Shown here piece by piece: positions 21,381-33,296 of a DNA stretch of 64,000 bases. The position numbers were made by a program, and so were the translations under genes. Below the pieces are notes generated by a model. It did no database searches and was not told the DNA's origin. It saw nothing but the letters and a program-made list of their open reading frames with translations. Each line of letters begins with the position of its first letter. Position 1 is the stretch's first letter. This stretch comes from Tretioscincus oriximinensis (Eukaryota > Chordata > Lepidosauria > Squamata > Gymnophthalmidae). The stretch is taken from contig JAJVDF010000210.1 of the NCBI GenBank assembly GCA_022410635.1, positions 1,277,316 to 1,341,315 of the forward strand. Direction: 5' to 3'.

Positions 21381-21969
21381 GGATCTAAGTTTCATTAAAC
21401 ATTCAAAAAACGTATGGAATGCAGCTACTTTAAATGCATTTGTTCAAATAATTCGTCTGATTATTACTTTTATATCATTCAGTTATGTTAGAGACTCACA
21501 GCTGTTTATTCTTTGCATTACTCTTTTGGGTTTAAAAGAAATTGCAATATTGTGTTTGTATGTATGTGCTTGCGTGCAGGTGAGGGCACATATGCAGCTG
21601 ATAATCTAAATTGCCCATCCTCTTGGCGTGGATTAAAGCAGAGTGGGATGAATTGCTTCTCTGTAATCCTGCTATATGCAGAACCTGAAGCCTGTGACTA
21701 TTTGCGTTTCATTTAGGACATAGAAAAGAAAAAATAAATACTGTGCCTTCACTTGCACCTTCAATCTTCAATTGCTACCCTGTGATTGTAATAAGAAGCT
21801 CTCACAGTCTTGATTATGCTCCTGTTGTTCAAATCTTCTTAATTATTTTACTTTAATTGCACTTTAGTCTTCTGAATTATAGCTCAACGTTTTTACTGTT
21901 CAGCTGCAATTTAAGAACATAGTGACATATAACGCTTACCTCATGCTTTGAGGTTATAAAAAGCATTAC

Positions 21970-22062
21970 CTTTAATGGCTGCAAAGAAAGAAAGCAATTT
22001 CAGCAGGTGTTACTGGCATTATAAGCGTCACCTACTGAAATTGCTTCTTTTTTTAACATCTA
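21970..22062. mobile_element. Foldback MITE (CAATTTCAGCAGGTG family), copy 1
   Basis: AAAGCAATTTCAGCAGGTG and the mirrored CACCTACTGAAATTGCTTCT form a hairpin around a loop of about 20 bases. A flanking TTTAATGG at the left and an AACATCT at the right extend the element. Further copies are at 59685-59780 (both arms) and 32298-32350 (left arm only). Confidence 0.65.
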
Positions 22063-22213
22063 TTCAATGTGTTTAACTGCTGTTCTACTTTTATCTGTTA
22101 ACCCTATTCATGCTTCAGACTGAGTTCTGGATGAATCACATGCATTTTAGGTTGAGTAGACTGAACTGAATAAAGTCTGTCTACTGAACTTGTTCTTAGC
22201 ACAACTGTTTTGT

Positions 22214-22337
22214 ACTCAGCCTTATTCTGTCCAGAAAATAGTCTAGGGAGCTTGTTTGTTATCCCAGGCTAAGTGCTAGTCTTCAATGGCATGAGGACAA
22301 CTAGCCTCGACTACTTTCTGGAACAGAATAAGGTCAG
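22214..22337. mobile_element. Foldback element
   Basis: Arms 22214-22248 and 22303-22337 are inverted copies over about 35 bases. The core CCTTATTCTGTCCAGAAA is mirrored by TTTCTGGAACAGAATAAGG. Seen once in the window. Confidence 0.5.
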
Positions 22338-22843
22338 TTGTCAACCGTGACCATGTTACAAATTGTGCAGCTCTCCACTTTTAAATTGTTTATTCCTGTA
22401 CAAAATGCAAAGAACAATGCAAAGTGAAAAACCTAAAAAAAAATCCAGAAATGTATTTCTACACAACTTTGCAAATAAAGCAAAGGGAAAAGAAAAACTA
22501 AAGGTCTTCTTCAATCTAGTCCCTGAAGAAGGGCTTCACAGTGCTTGTAATGGTTAAATGGCTGAAACATCTTCCACCAACAAGATCTTTTTTCCTGAAA
22601 AGTCTGTAAAGTTGTAAGAGTCTTTCCAGCTGTTTGTGCCATTTATTCTACCCCAGGTTTTGTGCACAGGAACATNCAGGGCACCTTCCTTTAGTAGACT
22701 GACCAGATTTTCTGAGGTCCAAAGTGGGGTAATTAATATTCATGATAATTTGCATATTCATGAATATACGATCATCCACCAACATGCATAACCTTGCAAA
22801 ATCCCCATCTGAGAAATCTGTGAAGCAAGTGAAAAGTTTTCAA

Positions 22844-23081
22844 AGTGTGTGAGAATTTTTGAAGTGTGTGATAAATTTACATTTTTTTATTTTTTTACTG
22901 AGGGGAGGGTGCCTTTAGGAGCTGGCCCCGGTTCCCACAGCCCTCTAGTGGTGGTGCAGTGATTTTTTAAAAAAATCAATTTTTTTTTGAAATGCGTGAG
23001 AATTTTTTGAAGTGCATAAGAAATTTGCATTTTTTATTTTTTTACTGAGGGGAGGGTGCCTTCAGGAGTGGGCCCCAGTTG
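22844..23081 (+). repeat. Two-copy tandem duplication, period 147
   Basis: The block GAGAATTTTTGAAGTG... ACTGAGGGGAGGGTGCCTT... GGCCCC at 22851-22932 recurs at 22998-23081 with few differences. The spacing is 147 bases at two independent anchors (GAGAATTTTT and AGGGGAGGG). Between them is a short C/G-rich spacer and T/A runs. Function unknown. Confidence 0.75.
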
Positions 23082-23235
23082 CTAAAGCACCTGAATGCTT
23101 ACTCCCCTTCTGCTTACTCCCCGCTTCTGTACACCGTACAAGTCTCACCGGGAGAATTCTGTAATAAAATCAGAAAAGAAGAACTGTCTAAAACGTGCAG
23201 CAGTGGGGGTTTGCAGTGGGTGGATTGCTGAAACT

Positions 23236-23302
23236 GCATGAGCACGTGAGGAGGATTCTTCATGATGTAGTTACCGTATCAGTATAAATATGTCNTGTGG
23301 AT
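23236..23302 (+). mobile_element. DNA-element end fragment (GTGGATGCAGCC end)
   Basis: ATTCTTCATGATGTAGTTAC... GTGGATGCAGCC resembles 33744-33806 (CGAAGTCTTCATGATGTC... GTGTGGACGTGG). The GCAGCC terminus resembles the other TIR families in the window. Only one end is visible. Confidence 0.4.
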
Positions 23303-23407
23303 GCAGCCTAGGAGTGAATGAGGCTAGGAGGCATTCTCAGCATGGGTTTTCCTTCTCCACAAAAGAGCCATTTCAAAGGATATTTCCTGCCTTTCTAGGG
23401 TAGGGCT

Positions 23408-23573
23408 CCCATATAAAAACTGGGATAGAGCTTTGCACTTTTCATAGTTATAGAAGAGAGACCTTTTCAGTAGGTGTAGCTTCTAATGCCTGCTGCACCG
23501 TGGGGGGGGGGGGGGGGGATCTTTTTTTCACATCCACTAAAGGTGTAAAGCTCTATCCTGGTTTTTTATGTTG
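23408..23573. mobile_element. Foldback MITE around a G-run
   Basis: Arms 23408-23440 and 23541-23573 are inverted copies (ATAGAGCTTTGCAC against GTGTAAAGCTCTAT, with the AAAAACTGGGAT and ATCCTGGTTTTTT blocks outside). The loop contains an 18-base G run starting at 23503, which is a likely sequencing-error site. Confidence 0.55.
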
Positions 23574-24317
23574 GAACCCAAATCTAGGGTAGATTGCATG
23601 GCTAATGCATGTGTGTCATCAGTAATCCATCCTGCACTTTTTCACTATGAGGGTGCAACCTCCGTTCACCTTAGGTTTCAGCTTATGCTCCCCTTATTAT
23701 CTTACCAGACATCAGATGTTGATCTAGATTATGTATGAGGTAAGCCTTTCAAGAAGGATTGACCAAAGAAGTCGAAACTTTTAAAAAAAATTGAAACATG
23801 ATTAAAAAATAAAATAAGATGCTTGCATCCCTACAATTATGTAATGAAGCAAAGGTTTAAAACTTCTGCTCCAGGTGCTGAGCCCCCAATACTATCTAAA
23901 TGCTGTTCCTTAAATGCAATAGACATGATGCCAACACTCATCCAGGATTTGAGGGAATTTACAATCGCTCCTGTTGCATTCAATTCAGTCCCTCATCTTC
24001 TTTGACTGCTTTTACTAAAACAAATCACCTGGAAGGTTGTGTTCTTTAAAAATAGGCTTGCACAGAGAATGCCAGCGGTCCTTGGCAGACGCTTCTTGGG
24101 TTGTAAAGGGATTAAACAGTAAGGTGAATAAATACATGCAAGATCAATACTTCTTAGTCCAGCCTATTGCTCACACACTTCCCTGTTGGACTGTGAAAAT
24201 AACTAGAGGTGTAGTATTGCCTTGCTTTGGTTGGGTTATATTAAAAGTTATGCTATGTTGCCAACTATACTTTTCTCTCTTTTTTATTTCCNTCTCACAT
24301 AGTTCTCCAACAAATTA

Positions 24318-24964
24318 GAACATAAAAACATAAGAAGAGCCATACTGGAACGGGCCAGAGCCCATCTACTCCAACATTCCGCCTCATACAGAGGCCGACC
24401 AGATTAGGCTGATCCCTTTTTGTGGGGGANGTTGAAAACCCAGTTTTGGGGTGCCTCTCAGTTTTTTCTGAGGAAAATATTTTCAAAAAAAGATTTTTTT
24501 TGTTTTTTAATTTCCCCCCCCCCAAAAAAAACGGGAGCACCCCCAAAATGGGGTTTCAACCTCACTCCCCTAAAAGGGATCATCTGTTCAGCCTACACCA
24601 GATGCACCTGGGCAGTCTGAACAGAGGAAAGCAAAATATGCACCTGTTCATGACTCCCTGCAAATGGTATTTCAGGAGTCCTGCCTATTGCCCCATCTTG
24701 GAGGCAGCATCCAGACATTCATCTACTACCCATTTATGCCCTTGGTGTCCATAAATCTGTCTACCCCTGTCTTGAAGCTNTTGATTCTGTTAGCNGCCAC
24801 CACTTCTTCAGGGAGTAAATTCCACAGGCCAATGACCCTCTGGGTGAAATAATACTTTCCTTTGCCTGTTTTCTGCCCATCAGTTTCAAGGAGCGCCCTC
24901 TGGTCCTAGTGTTGTGTGACAGAGAAAACATTTTTTCTCTATTCACCCTATCCATCCCATGCAT
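24318..24964 (-). mobile_element. CR1 3' end, antisense, split by a MITE
   Basis: The left end (GAACATAAAAACATAAGAAG) is the reversed CR1 terminus. The following landmarks (CATCTACTCCAACATTCC, CACCTGGGCAGTCTGAAC, GCACCTGTTCATGACTCC, TTGGTGTCCATAAATCTG, GGGAGTAAATTCCACAGG, CTTTCCTTTGCCTG) run in the same order as at 42510-42960. The alignment is interrupted at 24405-24595 by a hairpin MITE. It ends within the UTR near CCCATGCATGAGG. Confidence 0.85.
24405..24595. mobile_element. Hairpin MITE (TAGGCTGACC family), copy 1
   Basis: The ends are TAGGCTGA and TCAGCCTA. The interior is an almost complete hairpin: TTGAAAACCCAGTTTTGGG is mirrored by CCCAAAATGGGGTTTCAA. The CR1 flanks read GACCAGAT (24397-24404) and CACCAGAT (24596-24603), an 8-bp repeat with one mismatch that matches the uninterrupted CR1 at 42588 (CACCAGAT). 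The left terminal repeat lacks 8 bases (CCAGATGA) relative to the other copies. Copies 2 and 3 are at 49700 and 57365. Confidence 0.8.
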
Positions 24965-26929
24965 GAGGTAGGGGGGTGGGGGACATTTAAAAGCCTGAAA
25001 ATTTGCATGCTTGCATGGGGGCATGGCGGGAGTGTGATCTGGGTGGGACTAGCTGATAATTTTTTTATGGTCTGCCAATGATGTTGAAAAATATCCAAGT
25101 GGCTCTTGGCAGAAAAAAGGCTCCCCACCCCTAGTATAAATTAAGCTGTGTTCAAAAGGGGCATGATTCACAGAATTATCTCAAAGTTGTGTTGAAACTG
25201 CCACACATGTCCATGGCAATCCCAACATAGCTCCAGGATATAGGAGTAATATTTATAATGTTATTATGGAAAAATCACTCCAAANCCAGATTTTACCTCA
25301 CCTGGATCACACTATCTGCCATGTTAGGCATGGCCACTGTGCTGGTGTGGGGCCAAAACAGGCCTAAAACGGTGTCCATGCATGTGTGCACATATTTCAG
25401 GTATCAAAATATCCAGATACCNGCATCGTGCCATTGCTGGAGTGAGTGTACTTGCATTTGCCCTACTGTTATATATCTTCCAGGAAATAAGAAATGAGTA
25501 CAGAATTATATTATTTCGGAGTATAACNGAATTCCAGAATGCTTTCTTCTCATTTCTTATTTTCACTTGAAANGCATTTTCATCTGCAATTTTCTTTAGC
25601 ATATTTCTTTATATGTTGGCGCACACCTTGTAACACATTTATGTTTGTTGAGAAGTTCTATCACAGCACTGAGGAGCATTCAAACTCCATTAAACAGGTA
25701 AGAAATACCTGTGAATAATGTGAATAATGGTCCTGCTGACACAGGGTGTTATTCAGGANATGTCTCGACTACGGTTAGTGGCCTGCCCAGCTGCTAATTG
25801 TGGGGATTGGAGGTATACCAACTATAACACTCTCTCCCTTNAGAATTCACAAAGGGCTANCCTTGAGAACAAAAGACAATGGCAGAAAACCAGGATACAA
25901 CCATCACACTATTTTCAGACAAGACCTTCCCTTGCAGTCNATATGGCCAGACCATCTTATCCCACTTAGGCATTATTAACCACTAATGAGCTCGCTACAA
26001 ACATAAGCAACTGGCCACACAGGTGTATTTAGATGGGGGCAGGGGGGCACTGCCCTGGGTGAAGAATGGGAAGGGCTCTCCTTTATAGCCATAGGACATA
26101 GGCATTGTATTGAGGAGAAAACCCTTGCCTTTACTGCTGGACACAGTATGCTGAAATGATGCAATATGTTACAAGGGTGGGGCTCTCACTGGATCCTGCC
26201 ATTATATTCAGTGCTCACTCTGGGCAATGTGATCCATTGCTATACCCTTGACCACCACCAACACCTTCAAAAACTATCTGTGAGGCTATGCCAAGAGGAA
26301 TCTTGGAATGGGAGCCAATGATAGTATAAAATCAAATTCAGAAACNCTAACAAAAACTTGTTAAGGGATGGCACATTCTTGTTTCTGGCCCCGTCCCAAC
26401 CGTCACATGACTTCCGACCTCTGCCCATCACTAAGATGGCAACCAAGAATCACAAATGATATCAGTGATGTGTGGAGTACCAGAAGTCATATGTCCAAAA
26501 AGGGCAGAGCCAGAAACAAATGAATTGGTGGAGCCTGGGCAGAGGATGGAATGCAGGAATGATATCAGGTGATAGGCAGGGCACAGGGAAGGGAGAATCA
26601 TCATTACTTGGAATCTCTTCCTCATACTTAAGGCTAAAATATTCTAGAATCTCATATATGTATTAGATTCTTGTGAGGACTCTGTCATCTGTACGATCTT
26701 GCAGATATCAGCTGCCCATTCTGAGATATATTCTAGAACAATGTCCATTCTTTTAACTTTTCTGTAGCAAATGGCAGTTAGATTTTGAGGAGATGAAGGA
26801 GTCCTGCAACCTCTTNCTCAAACTCACCTTCTCCTTGTCACCTTCAGTGTTTTCTCCCAACCTACTCAGCTCTAGGAAATTTAGCCAACATGGGAGATTT
26901 CGTTCTCAACCTTACGATCTCCTACAACA
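24965..26929. other. Unrecognised 2-kb stretch
   Basis: No exon, RNA gene or named repeat is recognised, apart from scattered Ns. Open frames here are short and disagree between strands. Confidence 0.3.
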
Positions 26930-28230
26930 AAGCCTGGCAGTAAAGAGCAACAGCCAAACGAGGCAACGAGCTTCTATTATAAATATATACAATATCTGTA
27001 ACCTTTTGCAAAATGTTTCCTCTCAATCAACTCCCTTTCATTTAAATAAAATTGGGGATGGGGGGAGGAAGGAAGAGGGAGGAAAGTGTCGTTAATGAGG
27101 TGCCAAATTACAGTGGCAAGTGCCTGTACACATCCTAGGCAGCTGATTATCTTTCATCAAGGTGGCAAAGCAATACAGTCCTCATAATGAACTAATGGAT
27201 TTGCAGGGCCAGTTAACACCCAAAGTTCAGCATCAGACAAGTTAAAGTTAATCACGTACCAAGAAAGGATTAAATTAGTACATTGGGATTCAACCGATGG
27301 AAGCATTAGAGCCAATCTATACTCCTTTCCACATCTTTTCTTCTTTCCCCCCCCCCCCCCCCCATCTTTTGGTGTTAGCTGCTGAGGAAAGAATTGCATT
27401 TGAAGTCTTCAACTCTATGGGGACTTCATGCTTCAGTAACTTACCACCCATGCATATGGAGTTGCTAATGACAGAAAGCCGACCCATCAGGCAATGCAAT
27501 TCCAAGTAGACATTTTCTCCCAAAATGGATTATTTCAGCCTGGTTGGTCACAGATTCTGTAGTTTCCCAGTGATTCATCTTACTATTAATAATGTCAGAG
27601 AATTTTAGGCCCTTGAATTAAATAATGATAAATAGGAGCCACTGAGCGAGCTCGGCAGAGGCAGTGGCTGTTTATTTCTGCACAAGGCTCTGTCAGGCCT
27701 GATAAATCGGATCCCTGAAATAGTTTATAAAGTACCGAATTGATGTGGCAGTCGGCGGGAGAGAGAATTAATGTTACAAAATAGGCCTGCAACCCGGATT
27801 GTGATGAAAGCCCAGGAAAAGCCTTTTATATAAATTTGGTGTCTGTGTAGGAGATGGTTACTGGTAAGAGGTAAAAGAGCCCATGTAAGATGTAATGTGC
27901 TTCTCTAATATCGCTGAGCTACAGGTCAGTGCGAAGGGAGCACTCTGGGCCTCATGGTTATGGGAGCTCAGCGGGTTCGACATCACAGCCTGGCAGATTG
28001 AAAGGATGTTCATGGATCGCTAGTTTATTATTCAAAGCTGTGAGAGGCACCTTGCATACAAGAGTAATGAAAGGCTTCTTTGAAGAGTTACTAGATGCTT
28101 TTAAGTTCCACATGTCTGCTCTTCACGGAGGAGGAAAGAGCCCTTTAAAAATATGCTGAGATGACTACAGTCATTACTGTGGCTAATTTTGCATGTGCTT
28201 TCAGAATCTTGGCATTTATCAGGCCAAATA
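26930..28230. other. Repeat-free block, possible conserved non-coding sequence
   Basis: Apart from a 17-base C run at 27347-27363, this 1.3-kb block has high sequence complexity and no trace of LINE, SINE or MITE sequence. It contains homeodomain-type TAAT cores (27570-27640), GCTAATTTT near 28180 and a short ATTTAAATAAAATTGG stretch. Reading frames on both strands are short. The texture resembles conserved non-coding elements of vertebrate gene deserts, but this is an impression and needs an alignment. Confidence 0.3.
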
Positions 28231-28295
28231 TATATTATATATTTATATAATATATATATAAAATATAGAATACATAATACACAATATAAATATAT
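28228..28295. repeat. (TA)n-rich tract
   Basis: Alternating TA with ATATT interruptions. Confidence 0.85.
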
Positions 28296-29472
28296 TACGT
28301 GCCTATCAATCAAAGAGCATCAAACTGAATGATGGACTAATGGGAAGTGATGCATAAAGGATCTATAGAGAATGACCCTGTCCTTGGCCATACAAGTGCC
28401 AGAGTAGACTACAGCAGGCCCCATTTAACTAATTGCAGATCTATGTTCTTTCAAACTGCTAAGTTGGCTAGAGCTGAAGCCAGTAGAGCGGGCTCACTCC
28501 TCTCCAGCTATCTCAGTTCTTTTATTTTTTAAATTTTATTTTATTAACAATAAACAAACATGGAAAAAAGAGAAAAAACAGCATAGAAAACAACATAGAA
28601 AATACGAAGAACAAACACCCTCTACCCATCGTACAGAAATATATAATACTTTACAATATTAACCTTTGTTCAAGAAACATCANGATAGATTCTCTAGTAA
28701 TTGATTCGTGGTAGAAAACAATCTGTAGGCAATGAGCTTTTGCCATTTAGTCACAGTTTGATGTTAATACCAATTGTTTGTACTCTCTTTTCCTGCAGGA
28801 TACCAAATTTCATGAAATATATTAGATACCACATCCATTTGAACATAGTCCATTTTGAGTGGTCCTTCCAACTTTTTGTGACGGATTTCCCAGTTCAAAA
28901 ACTGAAACTGCGACATCACAGCCACAGATGTGATGATACTTGTATGTATGTGTGTGTGTATGAATGAATACATCTATTAAGGTCAAAGACCAGCATGATA
29001 TATATATCATCATTTTATTATAAATGTTGGAGNCAACATAAGCAGAAAACTATTTTGCCACCTCATGGTGGTACAATCTATGTTCTGGNCTGAGTAGTGA
29101 ACACCACAATCACATTTTTACATACATACATTCAAGTATCATCACATCTGCTGCTTTTTACTATGAAACCCAAATGTTTTTAAAATAATACAGTCAGCTT
29201 TATCCTGATGACGCCAATGTCCAGTGAGAAATAAAATTATTTTTTATCAAGGGATCACTACACTAAGACACCTTTAATGGAGACATCTTGAAGGACAGAT
29301 CTGAATAATAGTTCCTCAATCCAGAATGGAGGTGAGGATGTAGGATGNTCAATACAGCAGCTCTGACCGCCTGCCCATGTTGAAAATCCAATGTGAGATT
29401 TCCCAGGAGTTTAACTTTGGGATCAAACACAGCCCTCTCACCAGGAAGTGCTCTTGTGAGATGAAGGATTTA
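28296..29472. other. Unrecognised; possible antisense L1 tail at 28515-28680
   Basis: The block at 28515-28680 begins with a T-rich run (TTTTATTTTATTAACAATAA) followed by A-rich AACA repeats, a composition I associate with reversed L1 3' UTRs in squamates. Nothing else is recognised. Short GT and TG runs lie near 28945. Confidence 0.3.
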
Positions 29473-29740
29473 GGCTGTGTACACACGACTAATTTTTACC
29501 TCATTTGTAGCACAATCAGGAAGTCTCGGACATACGTCCTAAGTGCTTTTCAGTAGTTGATCCTCAATAAATNCCTTTTTTTNCCTGGAATAAATTATTT
29601 CTCTGATATTCAGGCATCATTCCAGAGAACTCTCNTACTNTTGAGACNGTATGCATGTGCACAAATTAGACACGAAGCAATAAAAAATAATATTCTCTAC
29701 TCTTTCATGCCTGGCTGCTCCACAGAGTGTGCAATTGAGT
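29473..29740 (+). mobile_element. TIR element (GTGCAC-end family), copy 2
   Basis: The left terminus is GGCTGTGTACACACGACTAA preceded by TTA (29470-29472). It continues with ACCTCATTTGTAGCACAATC, TTCAGTAGTTGATCCTCAAT, ATATTCAGGCATCATTCC and GCACAAATTAGACACGAAGC. The right part fades out after about 29700 and the matching terminus is missing. Confidence 0.65.
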
Positions 29741-29959
29741 GAAAGAATATCATGTGACATATAAAACACAGAAAGATTAGAATACNGCAATCAAAATTAT
29801 TGCAGGAATTTTTCCATAATGCAGAAATGATTGTGGACTGCTTAAAAGAAGTCCTCACAAGTTAAGTTTAATGTAAGTTTAAAAATGTGGAGTGAATGGA
29901 AAAAAATTTCATACTCTTTGTGTAGACTATTTCCCAGTGAAAGTGTGAATTTGATCTAA

Positions 29960-30150
29960 GGATGCATGCACACGACAACTTAAAAACTGCTACAAAGCTA
30001 TAATCCAGAATATAACAATCATATGTCCATGCACACCAAACATGTATATTCCCTGATCAATGCCCCAGTTCTATAACATCAATCACTGATCTTGTCACAG
30101 TGCAGTCAGAGATTACAATCTTTACACTTCCTGTTTCTATGCTAGGAGCA
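29960..30150 (-). mobile_element. TIR element (GTGCAC-end family), copy 3
   Basis: The terminus is GGATGCATGCACACGACAAC, then AAAACTGCTACAAAGCTATA, CACCAAACATGTATATTCC and GATCTTGTCACAGTGCAG in the antisense order of the family. TAA precedes the terminus. The other end is lost. It is head-to-head with copy 2 about 220 bases away. Confidence 0.6.
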
Positions 30151-31302
30151 GGAATAACTCTGCTTGCCTGGGAAAGTATGAAAATGCATGAAACAGTTAT
30201 TTTAGCTAGTGGATAGGAATGGGTCCTAGCAACCTAGTGGGAAAAAGGGCCCAATCCCTTTACAATTTAAAATTCATAGTTTATAATCTAAATCTATAAT
30301 CCTATCATCTAAAAATGTGGAAGAAACTATTTTACATCCACTCCTCATTTATACAGACTATTTCTGTACCACATGGATTGTAAACATCCAGTGACTCATT
30401 GGCATTTACACTTTGTGCTCTTCTTTGATTTGTTAACACTTTTGCTTGATTACTTGAGTTTTGTGACATTCAAAGGATCAGATATGATAAGTTGTCAGCT
30501 GTCAAGTACTGTCCAAAATTTCAACAGCTCCTGTCACATCCCAAAATATCATATTGTGAATGCTGCCAGAGTAAGAAAGTATGCATAAAATAAGCTCTCT
30601 CTCAGGCCTTCTTACTACATGACTAATATCTGCTAGATATATTGCAAGAGATTGCTATAATGCATTTTGGAGCATCTGCATAAGGGCCCCTAGTGCATAT
30701 GTACAAATTAATTTATTTACATTTTCTTCCAACTATTATATGCTTAAAGGTGACAGAGGATTGGATTGCAATAAAATACTTTCCAGTTCAAAAATAAAAC
30801 GTTAAGTAAAACACCAATCTTTTAATCCATTTTCAGTCCTGGAGAATTGGATTAAACCAGGAGGAAAAAAATCAGTTCAGTTCTTCAAAACTGAAGATAG
30901 ATTAAAAATACATTTGAGAACAGCACCCAAAGGTCATATCATATTCTAAACNCTTTCGCAGAGGGGAAGGAGATAAGAATGAGTAGCTGTTATTGAAAAA
31001 TACGATTCATTCAGTCTCATCCAACTCAGCCATTTTATAGCAACCAAATTAAAGCAACAACAGCCTATAAAATCTTGATACTGACCCAAAACAAAGATCT
31101 AGAATTTAAGAACTATTATAAAAAAATACTTCGCACAAATAAAAATTATCTGGCAACTGCTGTTTCTTCTTATTTTTCAAGAATTTCACAAAGATTTTTT
31201 TTAAAAAAAAATCTTAAAGTGAGACCACAAAGCATTATTTGCAGATGTATAAAATATGTCACATATTTTTCAAAACAAGTACTCATTTCTCTTCCATGTC
31301 TT
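30151..31302. other. Unrecognised sequence
   Basis: AT-rich, no recognised exon or repeat. Confidence 0.3.
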
Positions 31303-31400
31303 CACCTTATTTATTTGCTTATTTATTACTTACATACTTTTTTATCTGCCCTCTAACCAAAGGTCTCAGGGCAGATCAAAATTTAAAAAATATATAAAAA
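31303..31400 (-). mobile_element. L2-like LINE tail, antisense
   Basis: (TTAT)n, then TTTTTTATCTGCCCTCTAAC, CAAAGGTCTCAGGGCAGATC and an A-rich end reproduce the reversed L2 tail. Only the tail is left. Confidence 0.6.
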
Positions 31401-31467
31401 ATATTCCATATTGATGGATGCTCACCACTGATTGGGTCTTCTGCCACATTTCCATGACCCAGATTGG

Positions 31468-31562
31468 TAGGGTTACCAGAAAAAAGCAGGACAACAAGAC
31501 TGAAGTTTATAATGTTGACCCACTTATTAAAGATGCTGTCCTGTTTTTTCCTAGTAACCCTA
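31468..31562. mobile_element. Short foldback MITE with 8-bp flanking repeat
   Basis: The terminal arms TAGGGTTACCAGAAAAAAGC (from 31468) and its mirror ending at 31562 pair over 25 bases with three mismatches. The flanks CAGATTGG (31460-31467) and TNAATTGG (31563-31570) agree at five of seven readable positions, as for an old 8-bp target duplication. That length and the TAGGG-type terminus suggest the hAT group. It is 95 bases long and non-coding. Confidence 0.6.
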
Positions 31563-33296
31563 TNAATTGGTCATCCATCTGTATCAGTCATTTCCAGGTT
31601 GGGATTAGCCACCGCAGTCTATGGGATTCCCACACCCATACACAGAAATTTTGGCAAGTTTATCACTTGAACATTTGCCTCAGGATCATTCCTTTAACTA
31701 TGTCTGATGATTGCATCCCTGGTCAACAAGATAGTAAAAGGTAGGTTTTGTTGCCCAAAACACATCCATATGCTGCAGTCAAACAGAAGTCCAATCTTTG
31801 CTAAGCATAGATTTATTTATTTATTTAAAATGATTTATATCTCACCCTTCACCATTGGTCCCAGAGTGGGTAAAAAAAATAAAAATAAAAATAAAANAAA
31901 ATAAAAAGATAATTGCACATTAATAAAATGTTTAAAAAGCTCCCTCCCTCATGGCAACCTGTTGCCTTGTTATAAATCATTACCACTAACAACTGGTTGT
32001 CATTGATAGTNAATGCCTTGGGCTACTCTCATTTTTCTCCAACCAGTTATTTCTGTTTTTAGCAAGTGCCCTTTACTTTTTTATCAGCAACAAGATGCTA
32101 TGGCGAAATGAAGCAGACAAAACTTTTACAGGCATGAAGATAAACCTGTGAGGTGGAAAACCTGCTGTCAAATAATATNGGAGGATGAATGAACTGCTGA
32201 CTCATGGCTTGCTGCACATAACAAAACAATAGGATTTTCTTCTGCTAAAGACACATTTGATTAGGTTAACCAGAAAAAGAAGAACAGCTGCGGTGTGTCT
32301 TAAATGAGTGTGTAAAAGANAAAATTTCAGCAGGTGCTGTCAGACTCATATGTTGCACTTTTAGAACGTTCATAGCATCCATTAAAGATGCAAGTGATCC
32401 AATCCAGCTTTTTTCCTAGTATTNCTCTGCTTAATGCAAAACATTATCCTTGGCATTTAAGTGGGTTGTACACTGATAATTTCAATTTTATAAGAGGGAA
32501 TTATANCTGTCATTGAAAACTAGGACCTTGGGTATAGGGTGGGGCATAAGTATAAATAAAAAATAAACAAATAAATAAACCTTGCTCTAACTCCCTATGC
32601 AGTCCTATGTAGCGCACCTCTTTGCTTTGACAAACCTTTATTTCAACAAACTTAGTTATGACAGGCTGCATAAGAGTTCTGACACTGCTTTCACAATGTC
32701 CCTAAAAGCAGTGGGTAAGCTCAAATCCTTCTAAGACATCCGTTCACAGTGCAAACACACAATTGGTATGAAAAGATATAAGTGAAAAGAAATCAAACCT
32801 AAACCAAATGGTACCATTTGAGACATTAGTCTGATGCCCTTTCTCCACAACAGCTTCCTCTTGATATGAAATGTTAAATTAACAAGTTATTATATATATA
32901 AAAACTACATAGGATGTTTCAGAGCAAGTGAGATAAATATATATACTTCATTTGCTCTGAAACAGCCTTTGCAGAAAATGTGAAAGGTCAGCACAGCCTG
33001 AAAATCAATATTTTTTAACTGGAAAGATTCCCTTTTAATATTGTGTTCACAGCCCTTTTAAAAGCTGTCTAGATTCTATCCTCCTAATCCTTAAATCCTC
33101 ACTTACTTCCATCCCCATAGAAACACCTGCTGACTGAAATCTGTGCTCTGTGCTCAGAACAGCCGCTCTGTTTTTGCCAGGAAAAGACTTCTAGAATGCC
33201 TACACATCAACTGGCTGGAAATATAGGCAATAGAAGTCACAAAATATTTAATTTACTTATTCAGGTGGTATCCATCCAGACCTTTTCACCTCATTA
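31563..33296. other. Mostly unrecognised; small tails and one hairpin
   Basis: A reversed LINE tail (TTTATTTATTTATTTAAAAT, ATATCTCACCCTTCACCATT, then A-rich) lies at 31808-31900. A left-arm fragment of the CAATTTCAGCAGGTG MITE is at 32298-32350. A sense L2-type tail (ACCTTGGGTATAGGGTGGGG) is at 32522-32577. Arms 32911-32931 and 32948-32968 pair over 21 bases with two mismatches around an AT loop (GTTTCAGAGCAAGTGA against TCATTTGCTCTGAAAC). No exon is recognised. Confidence 0.45.
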
